From assembly GCF_048820895.1 (NCBI RefSeq), contig NZ_JBMERQ010000001.1:992001-1056000 (forward strand): 64,000 bases of DNA. The letters run 5' to 3'. The DNA is from Cribrihabitans_A neustonicus. Lineage in GTDB: Bacteria > Pseudomonadota > Alphaproteobacteria > Rhodobacterales > Rhodobacteraceae. The translations under genes were made by a program, and so were the position numbers. The notes under the pieces were generated by a model. The model had not been told where the DNA came from and made no database searches. It worked only from the letters and a program-made list of their open reading frames with translations. Numbering within the stretch: position 1 is the first letter of the stretch; each line of letters opens with the position of its first letter. Below are positions 18,170 to 26,158 of this stretch, one piece after another.

Positions 18170-19624
18170 GAACGCCGCTTCGACGTCGCCCATGCGCACG
18201 TAAACCGACTTCACCTGGCTGAAGTGGTTGATCGCCTCCTTCGAGTTCTCGCGGCCCACGCCGGAGGCCTTCACGCCGCCAAACGGCGCCTCGACCGGCG
18301 CATCGTTGTAGGAGTTGATGAAGCAGCTGCCCGCTTCGAGCTGATCAATCACCCGGTGCGCGCGGGTGAAATCGCGGGTGAAGACGCCCGCGGACAGGCC
18401 GAACTCGGTGGCATTGGCGCGCGCGATCGCCTCTTCCTCGGTCTCGAAGTCGAGGACCGACATCACCGGGCCGAAGATCTCCTCGCGCGCGATGGTCATA
18501 TCGTCGGTCACATCGGCAAAGACGGTGGGCTCGATGAAGAAGCCGGGCATATCGGCGCGGCTGCCGCCGCAGACCAGGCGCGCGCCCTCTGCCTTGCCCT
18601 TCTCGATGTAGCCCAGCACGATATCCATCTGCCGCTCGGAGACCATCGGGCCGAAGTTCGTCGCCTCGTCCTGCGGATCGCCCAGCACCGCGCCTTTCAC
18701 GCGCTCGGCGAGGCGGGCGAGGAATTTCTCCTTGATGCCCTTTTGCACGAAGACGCGGGTGCCGTTGGAGCAGACCTGGCCGGAGGAATAGAAGTTGCCG
18801 TTGATGGCGCCACCGACGGCATTGTCGATGTCGGCATCGTCAAAGACCAGCAGCGGAGATTTGCCGCCCAGCTCCATCGTCACGTGCTTCATGCCCTCGG
18901 CGGCTGCAGCATAGACCTTCCGGCCCGTGGGCACCGAGCCGGTGAGCGAGACCTTGTTGACGCGCGGATCGGTGACCAGCGCAGTGCCGACCTCGCCCAT
19001 GCCCTGCACCACGTTGTAGAGGCCCGCGGGCAGGCCCGCTTCATGCAGGATCTCGGCGACCTTCAGCGCACACAGCGGTGTGGTTTCCGAGGGCTTGAAC
19101 ACCATCGAGTTGCCGCAGGCGAGTGCCGGGGCGCCCTTCCAGCAGGCGATCTGGGTCGGGTAGTTCCAGGCGCCGATGCCGACGCACAGGCCGAGCGCCT
19201 CGCGCTTGGTGTAGACCCAGTCCTCGCCCAGCGCGATGTGCTCGCCGGTAAGGCTGGCCGCGAGGCCGCCGAAATACTCCAGCGCGTCGGCACCGGAGGT
19301 GGCGTCGGCCACCAGCGTTTCCTGCAGCGGCTTGCCGGTGTCGTAGGTCTCCAGCACGCTGAGCTCGTGATTGCGTTCGCGCATGATGTCGGCGGCACGG
19401 CGCAGGATGCGGCCGCGTTCGGTGCCGGTCATCTTCGCCCAGGCCTTCTGGGCTTCCTTCGCGGATGCCAGCGCTTGCTCCACAATCGCGGGCGTTGCGG
19501 CGTAGACGGTGGCGATCTCCTCTCCGGTCGCGGCGTAGATCACCGGGATCGGGGTGCCGGACGTGTCTTCGACGTAGGCGCCATTGATGAAGTGGCTGGC
19601 TTTGGGTTGAGCGGGGTGTGTCAT
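18167..19624 (-). CDS. betB: betaine aldehyde dehydrogenase
   Basis: A 485-residue NAD(P)-dependent aldehyde dehydrogenase that oxidises betaine aldehyde to glycine betaine in the cytoplasm. It shows the ALDH cofactor region (WKGAPALACGNSMVFKPSE), the general-base Glu in TMELGGKSPLLVFDDADID (about 250) and the catalytic Cys in SSGQVCSNGTRVFV (about 284). Length is normal. It follows betC by 60 bases and precedes betA, consistent with a choline-O-sulfate to betaine operon. Its stop codon is buried in a 21-bp hairpin arm, which might influence the ratio of BetB to BetA. Confidence 0.95.
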   Translation of the reverse strand: MTHPAQPKASHFINGAYVEDTSGTPIPVIYAATGEEIATVYAATPAIVEQALASAKEAQKAWAKMTGTERGRILRRAADIMRERNHELSVLETYDTGKPLQETLVADATSGADALEYFGGLAASLTGEHIALGEDWVYTKREALGLCVGIGAWNYPTQIACWKGAPALACGNSMVFKPSETTPLCALKVAEILHEAGLPAGLYNVVQGMGEVGTALVTDPRVNKVSLTGSVPTGRKVYAAAAEGMKHVTMELGGKSPLLVFDDADIDNAVGGAINGNFYSSGQVCSNGTRVFVQKGIKEKFLARLAERVKGAVLGDPQDEATNFGPMVSERQMDIVLGYIEKGKAEGARLVCGGSRADMPGFFIEPTVFADVTDDMTIAREEIFGPVMSVLDFETEEEAIARANATEFGLSAGVFTRDFTRAHRVIDQLEAGSCFINSYNDAPVEAPFGGVKASGVGRENSKEAINHFSQVKSVYVRMGDVEAAF

Positions 19625-19653
19625 GATTTCATGCCTCCGGCGGGGGTATTATT

Positions 19654-19673
19654 GGCCAGAAAGCGGGCTGGCC
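19654..19673 (-). repeat. small hairpin in the betC-betB gap
   Basis: GGCCAG (19654-19659) and CTGGCC (19668-19673) are exact complements around an 8-base loop, between the betC stop and the betB start. Confidence 0.5.
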
Positions 19674-19684
19674 GGTTGCAGGGG

Positions 19685-21193
19685 TCATTCGCCCCGGGGA
19701 AAGCGTTTGCTTTCCTCGAGGGTGTCGAGGTTCATATGATTGCGCATGTAGCGCTCGGAGGCCTTCTGCAGTGGCTGGTAGTCCCAGGGGTAATAGCCGC
19801 CCTGGCGCAGGGCCTCGTAGACGACCCAGCGGCGGGCCTGGCTCGCGCGGACGTCGGCGTCGAAGCGGGCAAGGTCCCAGCGGGCCTCGGACTTGGCGCG
19901 CAGGGTCTGCAGCGTGCCGGCATGGGCCGGGTCGCCTGCCAGGTTGGTGAGTTCCTGCGGGTCGGCCTCCAGGTCGAAGAGCTGGTCGGGGTCAAGCGCG
20001 CAGCGGTTGTACTTCCACTTGCCGTAGCGCAGCGAGACCAGCGGCGCGTAAGAGGCTTCGGCTGCGTATTCGATCGCCACCGGCGCGCTGCGCTCCTCCC
20101 CTTGCGCCAGCGGCACAAGGTTGTGGCCGTCGCTCCAGGGGGCAATCTCCTCCATATCGACACCGGCCAGCGCGCCCAGCGTCGGGGTCACGTCGATGGT
20201 GGAGACTGGCGTTTCGATCAGGCCCGAGGGCATGTCCGGCGCCGAGATCATCAGCGGCACGCGGGAGGAGCCCTCATAGAAGCTCATCTTGAACCAGAGG
20301 CCGCGCTCGCCCAGCATGTCGCCGTGGTCGGAGACAAAGAGGATGATCGCTTCCTGCCGCGTTGTCTCCAGCACCTCCAGAATCTCGCCGATCTTGTCGT
20401 CGAGGTAGGAGATATTGGCAAAATAGGCGCGGCGGGCGCGTTTGATGTGGTCTTCGGTGATGTCGAAGCTGCGCCAGTCGTTGGCATCGAAGATGCGCTT
20501 GGAATGGTTGTCGTGCTCTTCGTAATCCATCGCCGGGACCTGCGGCAGCAGGTGCTCGCAGTCCTCATACAGATCCCAGTACTTGCGCCGCGCCACGTAA
20601 GGATCATGCGGGTGGGTGAAGCTGACGGTCAGCGCCCAGGGGCGGCCGTCCAGCCCGCGCGACAGCTCGTAGAGCTTGGTCTTGGCGTTGTAGGCGACCT
20701 CGTCGTCGTATTCCATCTGGTTGGAGGTCTCCGCCACCCCTGCCCCGGTGACGCTTCCCATGTTGTGATACCACCAGTCGATCCGCTCGCCCGGCTTGCG
20801 GTAATCGGGCGTCCAGCCAAAGTCGGCCGGGTAGATGTCGGTGGTCAGCCGGTCCTCGAACCCGTGCAGCTGGTCGGGGCCGACGAAGTGCATCTTGCCC
20901 GACAGGCAGGTGTAGTAGCCTGCCCGGCGCAGGTGGTGCGCGTAGGTGGGAATATCGGAGCGGAACTCGGCCGCGTTGTCGTAGACGCCGGTGCGCGAGG
21001 GCAGCTGGCCCGACATGAAGCTCGCCCGCCCCGGGGCGCAGAGGGGCGAGGCGGTATAGGCGTTGGCAAAGCGGGTGGAGCGCGCAGCCAGCTTCTTCAG
21101 GTTCGGCGCATGCAGCCATTCGGCGGGACCATCCGGGAAAAGGGACCCATTCAGCTGGTCCACCATGAGGATCAGGATATTCGGGGCACTCAT
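19685..21193 (-). CDS. betC: choline-sulfatase
   Basis: A 502-residue type I sulfatase that hydrolyses choline-O-sulfate to choline and sulfate. The N-terminal metal-binding NILILMVDQLNG is followed by SPLCAPGRASFMSGQLPSR, where Cys52 in CAPGR is the residue oxidised to formylglycine. The metal-binding FVSDHGDMLGERGLW and the choline-sulfatase C-terminal domain are present. The ATG at 21193 fits the conserved MSAPNILILMVDQ start. Choline-O-sulfate is a common algal osmolyte, in keeping with a marine bacterium. A formylglycine-generating enzyme or other maturase is not in the window. Confidence 0.94.
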   Translation of the reverse strand: MSAPNILILMVDQLNGSLFPDGPAEWLHAPNLKKLAARSTRFANAYTASPLCAPGRASFMSGQLPSRTGVYDNAAEFRSDIPTYAHHLRRAGYYTCLSGKMHFVGPDQLHGFEDRLTTDIYPADFGWTPDYRKPGERIDWWYHNMGSVTGAGVAETSNQMEYDDEVAYNAKTKLYELSRGLDGRPWALTVSFTHPHDPYVARRKYWDLYEDCEHLLPQVPAMDYEEHDNHSKRIFDANDWRSFDITEDHIKRARRAYFANISYLDDKIGEILEVLETTRQEAIILFVSDHGDMLGERGLWFKMSFYEGSSRVPLMISAPDMPSGLIETPVSTIDVTPTLGALAGVDMEEIAPWSDGHNLVPLAQGEERSAPVAIEYAAEASYAPLVSLRYGKWKYNRCALDPDQLFDLEADPQELTNLAGDPAHAGTLQTLRAKSEARWDLARFDADVRASQARRWVVYEALRQGGYYPWDYQPLQKASERYMRNHMNLDTLEESKRFPRGE

Positions 21194-21227
21194 CGCAAAC
21201 CTCCCAAGGCGCGGGTCTGGCAAAGGC

Positions 21228-21256
21228 GCCTGGCGGGCGCAGCGGCACCGCCAGGC
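21228..21256 (-). repeat. hairpin in the betT-betC gap, betC side
   Basis: GCCTGGCGG (21228-21236) and CCGCCAGGC (21248-21256) form a perfect 9-bp stem with an 11-base loop, upstream of the betC start. Confidence 0.7.
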
Positions 21257-21263
21257 AGGTGAG

Positions 21264-21298
21264 GCCGGGCCGCCTGTTCGGGGAAACGGCGGCCCGGC
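21264..21298 (-). repeat. hairpin in the betT-betC gap, betT side
   Basis: GCCGGGCCGCC (21264-21274) and GGCGGCCCGGC (21288-21298) form a perfect 11-bp stem with a 13-base loop just after the betT stop. It has no downstream U-run. Confidence 0.75.
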
Positions 21299-21311
21299 GG
21301 TGGCGCGGCCC

Positions 21312-22520
21312 TTAGTGGGCGGTCTTAATCTTCTCGAAGTCGAGCAGGTTCTCCTCGGGCGAGGCGGTAATGCTCATGACTTCGTTACGCCTCTTCAGCG
21401 CGATATAGCCGAGGCAGGACACATAGAGGCCGATCACCACTGTGCCGATCCACTCGATCTTCAGCCACTGGCTCTGGAAGGCCAGGGTCAGGCCGAACAG
21501 AACCACAGCGTTTCCCAGCACGTAAGGCACAGTGCCGAAGCGCTTGGCCGAGAGGTTCAGGTTGTCGGTGTAGAGCCGGATCAGCGAGTCAAACGAGTTG
21601 ACCACGAAAATGATGCCCACGGCGACCATCGAGACGTTGATCAGCAGCGTCGTCTCGATGCTGTTCAAGTGGTAATAGTACAGCACCGAGAACCACACAC
21701 CCAGCGGGATCGACGGGAACACCAGCAGCGCTGCCAGCACCTGCCACGTGCGCAGGCCGCCCACGAAGCGCGAGGTGAACTGGCCGATCATGATCGACCA
21801 GGCGAACCACCAGAACAGGTAGAACTCGTGGTAGTCGGTCAGCGGCAGCACGAACTTGTGGATGTTCGCGAAATAGCCGCCGATGTTGCTGGCGGTATCG
21901 GTGAATTCGCCGAAACCCATGCCGGCATACGCCCACATGCCCGCGATCAGCGCCGCAAACAGAAGCGTGGAGCCAACCGACAGGATACGCACATATTTGA
22001 TGTCGGTGGACGAGAAGGCGGCAAACAGGATCACCAGGAAAGTGATGACATAGAAGGCCGGGATCACTGTCTCGCCGTCGCCCATGAAGGTGGCGTAATA
22101 CGGCAGGTAGATCAGGAACAGAGCGCCGGTGAAGGCGCAGGTGCCGATGATCACGATGTTGTTGATCCACTTCACCAGCGGGATCTCAAAGAACTTCACC
22201 CGCGGCTCGACCACACAGAAGTAGAACGTGGTGAGGAAGTAGAAGCCCCAGATCAGGAAGCCCCAGAAGCCGAATTCCAGCGCCAGCGGGTTGGTGAACC
22301 CATAGGCGGGCTCAGCCGCGGTATCCGCATAGAGCGGGAAGTCCCAGGCCAGCGGGAACATAATCAGGCCCACGTCCAGACCGGAGGTGAACAGGATGGC
22401 GATGAAGGTGAAAAGGTGAACGGGGGTCACGCCGACGTTGCGGACGTTCCACCATTTGATCACGCAGAACGCCACCAGCGCAAAGGCCAGCAGAATCCCG
22501 AATGAAATAATTGAAGTCAT
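21312..22520 (-). CDS. betT: short BCCT-type choline/betaine transporter
   Basis: A 402-residue inner-membrane protein with about ten hydrophobic segments. The segment FYLFWWFAWSIMIGQFTSRF-VGGLRTW (about 235-260) matches the BCCT-family signature region (W-W-x-W-x-x-F-x-A-R-x-S-x-G-R), and FTSGLDVGLIMFPLAWDFPLY resembles its glycine-rich TM3 loop. Typical BCCT carriers are 500-700 residues, so this is a short form. A similar gene beside betABC in Ruegeria pomeroyi is known as a choline transporter. The ATG at 22520 follows GGGAGGG. It is the first gene of betTCBA and divergent from betI. Confidence 0.8.
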   Translation of the reverse strand: MTSIISFGILLAFALVAFCVIKWWNVRNVGVTPVHLFTFIAILFTSGLDVGLIMFPLAWDFPLYADTAAEPAYGFTNPLALEFGFWGFLIWGFYFLTTFYFCVVEPRVKFFEIPLVKWINNIVIIGTCAFTGALFLIYLPYYATFMGDGETVIPAFYVITFLVILFAAFSSTDIKYVRILSVGSTLLFAALIAGMWAYAGMGFGEFTDTASNIGGYFANIHKFVLPLTDYHEFYLFWWFAWSIMIGQFTSRFVGGLRTWQVLAALLVFPSIPLGVWFSVLYYYHLNSIETTLLINVSMVAVGIIFVVNSFDSLIRLYTDNLNLSAKRFGTVPYVLGNAVVLFGLTLAFQSQWLKIEWIGTVVIGLYVSCLGYIALKRRNEVMSITASPEENLLDFEKIKTAH

Positions 22521-22546
22521 ATATCCCTCCCATGTTCTCGGTTTCA

Positions 22547-22565
22547 CACCATTTCGGACATGGTG
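22547..22565. promoter_or_regulatory. palindrome in the betT leader
   Basis: CACCAT (22547-22552) and ATGGTG (22560-22565) are exact complements with a 7-base spacer, 27 bases upstream of betT and between the divergent bet promoters. Candidate BetI contact or leader hairpin. Confidence 0.4.
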
Positions 22566-22605
22566 CGGTTACATAACACAGAGGGCTGAACTTCCAAACA
22601 GCTTT

Positions 22606-22621
22606 TTGAACAGCCATTCAA
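22606..22621. promoter_or_regulatory. candidate BetI operator in the betT-betI divergent region
   Basis: TTGAA (22606-22610) and TTCAA (22617-22621) form an inverted repeat with six bases between, centred in the 160-bp region between betT and betI. Position, A/T-containing arms and spacing fit a TetR-type operator; no direct match to a known BetI box is claimed. Confidence 0.45.
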
Positions 22622-22680
22622 GTTCCGGACTGACGACAACAACAGTTGAATCTCGCGGGCAAGTGGCGCACAACTTTTGC

Positions 22681-23256
22681 ATGGGCAGAAAACGCATTCG
22701 CGACATCCGCAACGAAGAATTGATTGAAGCCACCATCACCGCGGTGCACAAATCCGGCTACTCGGTTGTTACGATGGCAGAAATCGCGCAGGAGGCAGGC
22801 GCGTCCGCGGCCTCGATCAACTACTATTTCGGCTCCAAGGAAGGGCTGATGGAAGCCACGATGCGGCACCTTCTGCGCAAGCTGAGGCGGGCGATGATTG
22901 AGGGCTATGCAACCGCCAGCACCCCGCGCGAGCGCCTCTATGCGGTCATGGATGCCAACTTCTCGGACGCGCTTTTCACCGTGCCGCAGTGCAGCATCTG
23001 GATGCAGTTCTGGGCCAATGCGCCGTATTCGCCGCGGCTGTCGCGGCTGCACCGAATCAACCGCGCCCGGGTGCGCAGCCATTTCCTGGCCGAACTGGGG
23101 GCACTGCTGCCGCCGGACCGGGTGGAAACCGCGCGGCAGGCGCTGCAGTGCTACATGGACGGGGTCTGGCTGCAGGCGGCCCAGTCCGAGGACCCCTTGG
23201 ACCCGGCGGAGGCCCGGGAAGCCGCGCATCTGGTCGTCGATCTCGCCATTCCCTGA
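22681..23256 (+). CDS. betI: TetR-family repressor of choline/betaine genes
   Basis: A 191-residue TetR-type regulator. Residues 1-55 carry the helix-turn-helix (NEELIEATITAVHKSGYSVV, MAEIAQEAGASAASINYYFG), and the C-terminal domain has the BetI-like WMQFWANAPYSPRLSRLHRI segment used for ligand response. BetI represses choline uptake and oxidation genes and is relieved by choline. It is divergent from betTCBA, the usual arrangement. The ATG at 22681 has no clear ribosome binding site; the conserved MGRKRIRDIRNEELI start fits the family. Confidence 0.92.
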   Translation: MGRKRIRDIRNEELIEATITAVHKSGYSVVTMAEIAQEAGASAASINYYFGSKEGLMEATMRHLLRKLRRAMIEGYATASTPRERLYAVMDANFSDALFTVPQCSIWMQFWANAPYSPRLSRLHRINRARVRSHFLAELGALLPPDRVETARQALQCYMDGVWLQAAQSEDPLDPAEAREAAHLVVDLAIP

Positions 23257-23309
23257 CCGCGCCCGCCGCCGCGGCGTCCCTGCCTTCCACTTGCTTGAAG
23301 GCTCATTTT

Positions 23310-23386
23310 CGCCTGAAACGCTCCCCCGGAGCGTTTCCAGGACGGCTCAAACTCCCCGCCGGAGGCAGAGGCGCGCCGGCGCCTCC
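23310..23386 (+). repeat. two-stem intergenic element, copy A
   Basis: The element has stem 1, GAAACGCTCC (23315-23324) with GGAGCGTTTC (23328-23337), a conserved single-stranded middle (GACGGCTCAAACTCCCCGCC and GGAGGCA), and stem 2, GAGGCGC (23368-23374) with GCGCCTC (23379-23385). The same order occurs in reverse orientation at 39448-39525 with only a few differences. It lies between betI (+) and the EamA gene (-). Confidence 0.85.
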
Positions 23387-23419
23387 CCCGCTTCCCTCGG
23401 CCGCGCGTCCGTTGGCTGC

Positions 23420-24340
23420 CTAGAGGCTGGTCGCGCTGTTCGGCGGGGTGATCTGACGGCGCTTCAGAACCGCCTCGCGCCAGGAGATGAAGCTGATCGC
23501 GGCAAGGATCAGACTGCCGCCCGCGACCACCCAGACATCCACCGGCTCGCCAAAGGCCAGCGCGCCCAGCGCCGTCGCCCAGACCAGCTGCAGGAAGGTG
23601 ACCGGCTGCGTCACCGTCACCGGCGCCGCGGCAAAGGCCATCGACATGGTGTAGTGTCCGGCAGTAGCGAAACAGGCAACAAGGAACAGGATGCCCAGTT
23701 CCCAAAGTGCCGGCGTTACCCAGACAGCGGCGGCAAAGGGCGCAAGGCCGATGGTCACGAAGACCGACAGCATCGCCACAACCACCGCCGGGCTGGTGCC
23801 ATCCACCGTGCGCTTGGCAATCAGGTAGGAGGCGCCAAAGCAGATCGCGGTGATGAGCATCGCGACATGGCCGGGGGAGACCTCACGGAAACCGGGGCGC
23901 AGGATGATCACCGCGCCAATGAGCGCAACGCCGATCGCCGCGATCCGGCGGACGGCCAGCCGCTCGCCAAGGAACAGCGCAGCCCCAAGCGTCACGTAAA
24001 CCGGAGAGAGGTAGTTCATTGCCGTCACTTCGGCGAGCGGGATGCGGGTCATGGCGAAAAACCACAGGATTACCGCAATGCTGTGCACCGCTCCGCGGCC
24101 CGCAAACAGCATCCACAACCGCGGCGTGATCCGCGCGCGGCGCAGCGCGCCTGCCATCGGCAGCAGGAACACCAGCCCCAGAAGATAGCGCAGGAAGGCG
24201 GATTGCGCAGGCGGAACCCGGTCGCCCAGGTATTTGACCAGTGCCGTAACGGCGACGAACATCAGCCCCGTAACCACCATCCAGAGAATACCCTTCAAGG
24301 GGCTGGCAGCGGGCTTTGCGATCTCTGCTGACTGGCTCAT
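23420..24340 (-). CDS. EamA/DMT-family metabolite exporter
   Basis: A 306-residue inner-membrane protein with ten hydrophobic helices arranged as two EamA repeats (about 15-145 and 155-290). The first repeat shows the family pattern LRYLLGLVFLLPMAGALRRA and YLSPVYVTLGAALFLGERLA, repeated as PVTFLQLVWATALGALAFGE in the second half. Members export amino acids, nucleosides or toxic metabolites; the substrate here is unknown. The ATG at 24340 is the start with the best agreement to the family; an upstream in-frame codon adds a poor 12 residues. Convergent with betI, with the repeat element in between. Confidence 0.87.
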   Translation of the reverse strand: MSQSAEIAKPAASPLKGILWMVVTGLMFVAVTALVKYLGDRVPPAQSAFLRYLLGLVFLLPMAGALRRARITPRLWMLFAGRGAVHSIAVILWFFAMTRIPLAEVTAMNYLSPVYVTLGAALFLGERLAVRRIAAIGVALIGAVIILRPGFREVSPGHVAMLITAICFGASYLIAKRTVDGTSPAVVVAMLSVFVTIGLAPFAAAVWVTPALWELGILFLVACFATAGHYTMSMAFAAAPVTVTQPVTFLQLVWATALGALAFGEPVDVWVVAGGSLILAAISFISWREAVLKRRQITPPNSATSL

Positions 24341-24427
24341 GACGGTGACAGAACACCCAAACGCGGCACCGCACAACCCTTCACATGTAAATCATTTCAC
24401 GCAAGCTGGACGGCCGCCAGCTGTGCC

Positions 24428-25360
24428 TCACGGCAGCGGGATGAATTCGCCGGTATCGCCCGCAGGCAGCTGGAACGGGCCGTTCTCCCAGTCGCCTGCG
24501 GCCCAGGCGGCCTTCGCCGCCTCGATCCGGTCGCGGGAGGAGGCGACGAAGTTCCACCAGATGTAGCGCGGGCCGTTCAGCGTCTCGCCGCCCAGCACCA
24601 TCAGCCGCGCGCCCTCTGGCCCGGCGGTCACCGTGATCTCGTCGCCGGGGCGGAACACCATCATCTGTCCGGCCGGGAAGGTCTGGCCCGCGATCTCCAC
24701 CGCGCCTTCGGTGACGTAAATGCCGCGGTCCTCGTGTTCAGTGGGCAAGGGCAGCTTGGCGCCGGCCTGCAGCACCGCGTCGGCATAGAAGGCCTCGGAG
24801 AACAGTGAGGCCGGCGCGCGCTCGCCCCAGGCGCTGCCCAGGATCAGCCGCACCGCCTTGCCCCTGCCCTGCAACAGCGGCAGTTTCTCCTTTCCGTGGT
24901 GCTCGAAACTGGCAGGCGCGTCTTCGTGGCTTTCCGGCAGCGCGATCCAGGTCTGGATGCCGAACAGCTTGCTCTGCCCCCTCCGGGTCGCCGCCGATGT
25001 GCGCTCGGAATGGGTGACGCCCTGGCCCGCTACCATCCAGTTCACCTCACCGGGGTAGATCATCTGCTGTGTCCCAAGCGAGTCGCGGTGCTCAAACTCC
25101 CCTTCATACAGGTAGGTGACGGTGCCGAGGCCGATATGCGGGTGCGGGCGCACGTCGATGCCCTGCCCGGTCAGGAACTCGGCCGGGCCCATCTGGTCGA
25201 AGAAGATGAAGGGCCCCACCATCTGGCGGCGCGGCGCGGGCAGCGCGCGGCGCACCTCGAAGCCGCCGATGTCGCGGGCGCGCGGGATCACCACGGTTTC
25301 GATCGCATCCACGCCGCCCGCGTCGGGGCATTGCGGCTCCAGTGCCGGGTTCCAGCTCAT
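24428..25360 (-). CDS. pirin family protein
   Basis: A 310-residue bicupin. The first cupin holds the pirin motif FDQMGPAEFLTGQGIDVRPHPHIGLGTVTYLYEGEFEHRD broken over residues 54-95, where the two His of HPHIG, a further His (about H94) and Glu (E...HSE in GQGVTHSER) are the metal ligands. Bacterial pirins act as metal-dependent regulators or as quercetin dioxygenases; which applies here cannot be told. The ATG at 25360 fits the conserved N-terminus with IETVVIPRARDIGGFEVRRA. Single gene, same strand as its neighbours. Confidence 0.9.
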   Translation of the reverse strand: MSWNPALEPQCPDAGGVDAIETVVIPRARDIGGFEVRRALPAPRRQMVGPFIFFDQMGPAEFLTGQGIDVRPHPHIGLGTVTYLYEGEFEHRDSLGTQQMIYPGEVNWMVAGQGVTHSERTSAATRRGQSKLFGIQTWIALPESHEDAPASFEHHGKEKLPLLQGRGKAVRLILGSAWGERAPASLFSEAFYADAVLQAGAKLPLPTEHEDRGIYVTEGAVEIAGQTFPAGQMMVFRPGDEITVTAGPEGARLMVLGGETLNGPRYIWWNFVASSRDRIEAAKAAWAAGDWENGPFQLPAGDTGEFIPLP

Positions 25361-25464
25361 CGCGCACCTCCTGTCAGCCTCGTGTTCAGGCCAGAGATAG
25401 CGCGTTTTTCCGCTCCGGGCAGGGCCGCGGCGCGCACAGCGGATGTGCGCGCCGCTCGGTAGGG

Positions 25465-26067
25465 TCACAAGGTCAGCAGCTTCGCGGCAATCACCCACAT
25501 CGTGAGGCCGACGAGCGCGTCCAGCACCTGCCAGGCCCGGGGCTTGGCAAAAACCGGCGCCAGAAGGCTGGCGCCATAGCCGAGTGTGAAGAAGAAGGTG
25601 AAGCTTGCAAGGCTCGCCCCCGCAGCAAAGACCAGCGGCTGCGGATACTGGGCGGAAATCGAGCCTAGCAGCACCACGGTATCAAGGTAGACATGCGGAT
25701 TCAGCCAGGTCAGCGCCAGCACGGTGGCGAGCACCGGCAGCAGAGCGCTTGCCCCTGCCCCGGCCCCGGCCTCCAGCGCCCCGCCGCCCCTCCAGGCCGC
25801 ACGCAGGCTGCGGGCGCCGTACCAGATCAGGAAGGCCGCGCCGCCAAAGCGCATCGCCTGCTCGAACCACGGCACCGCCAGCGCCAGCGCGCCGAAGCCG
25901 AAGACGCCCGCGGTGATCAGCACCGCATCCGAGCCCGCGCAGGTGAGGCAGATCCAGAACACGTGCTGGCGCCGCAAGCCCTGCCGCAGGACAAAGGCAT
26001 TCTGCGCGCCGATCGCCATGATCAGGCTCAAGCCAAGGGCAAAACCGGCGGTCAGGCTGGGGGGCAT
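25465..26067 (-). CDS. LysE/ArgO-family amino-acid exporter
   Basis: A 200-residue inner-membrane exporter with six hydrophobic segments. The N-terminal AGFALGLSLIMAIGAQNAFVLRQGL (about 7-31, stated in two parts in the family: SLIMAIGAQNAFVLRQGL) and LALTWLNPHVYLDTVVLLG are typical of LysE/ArgO, which export basic amino acids such as arginine and lysine. It is divergent from an ArgP/LysG-type regulator gene 89 bases away, the standard genetic pair for this function, so induction by intracellular basic amino acids is likely. Confidence 0.93.
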   Translation of the reverse strand: MPPSLTAGFALGLSLIMAIGAQNAFVLRQGLRRQHVFWICLTCAGSDAVLITAGVFGFGALALAVPWFEQAMRFGGAAFLIWYGARSLRAAWRGGGALEAGAGAGASALLPVLATVLALTWLNPHVYLDTVVLLGSISAQYPQPLVFAAGASLASFTFFFTLGYGASLLAPVFAKPRAWQVLDALVGLTMWVIAAKLLTL

Positions 26068-26143
26068 GGGCGTCTCCTTTTGTTTTCCATGGTTTGACTA
26101 GCCCCGGCGCGCCGATTAATCCAGTTAAAGAGATTAACCTCAG

Positions 26144-26158
26144 ATTAGAGTTTCTAAT
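26144..26158. promoter_or_regulatory. palindrome over the argP start codon
   Basis: ATTAGA (26144-26149) and TCTAAT (26153-26158) are exact complements with a GTT spacer. The right arm overlaps the regulator ATG at 26157. Two further GATTAA motifs lie upstream (26114, 26132). The arrangement resembles a LysR T-N11-A box for autoregulation. Confidence 0.4.

Noticed and set aside
18116..21262. A very long open frame on the plus strand opposite betB and betC (over 1000 codons).
   Set aside because: Its translation is His/Arg/Ala/Gly-rich without domains. In GC-rich genes the antisense frame in register with codon position three often stays open; betB and betC explain the DNA fully.
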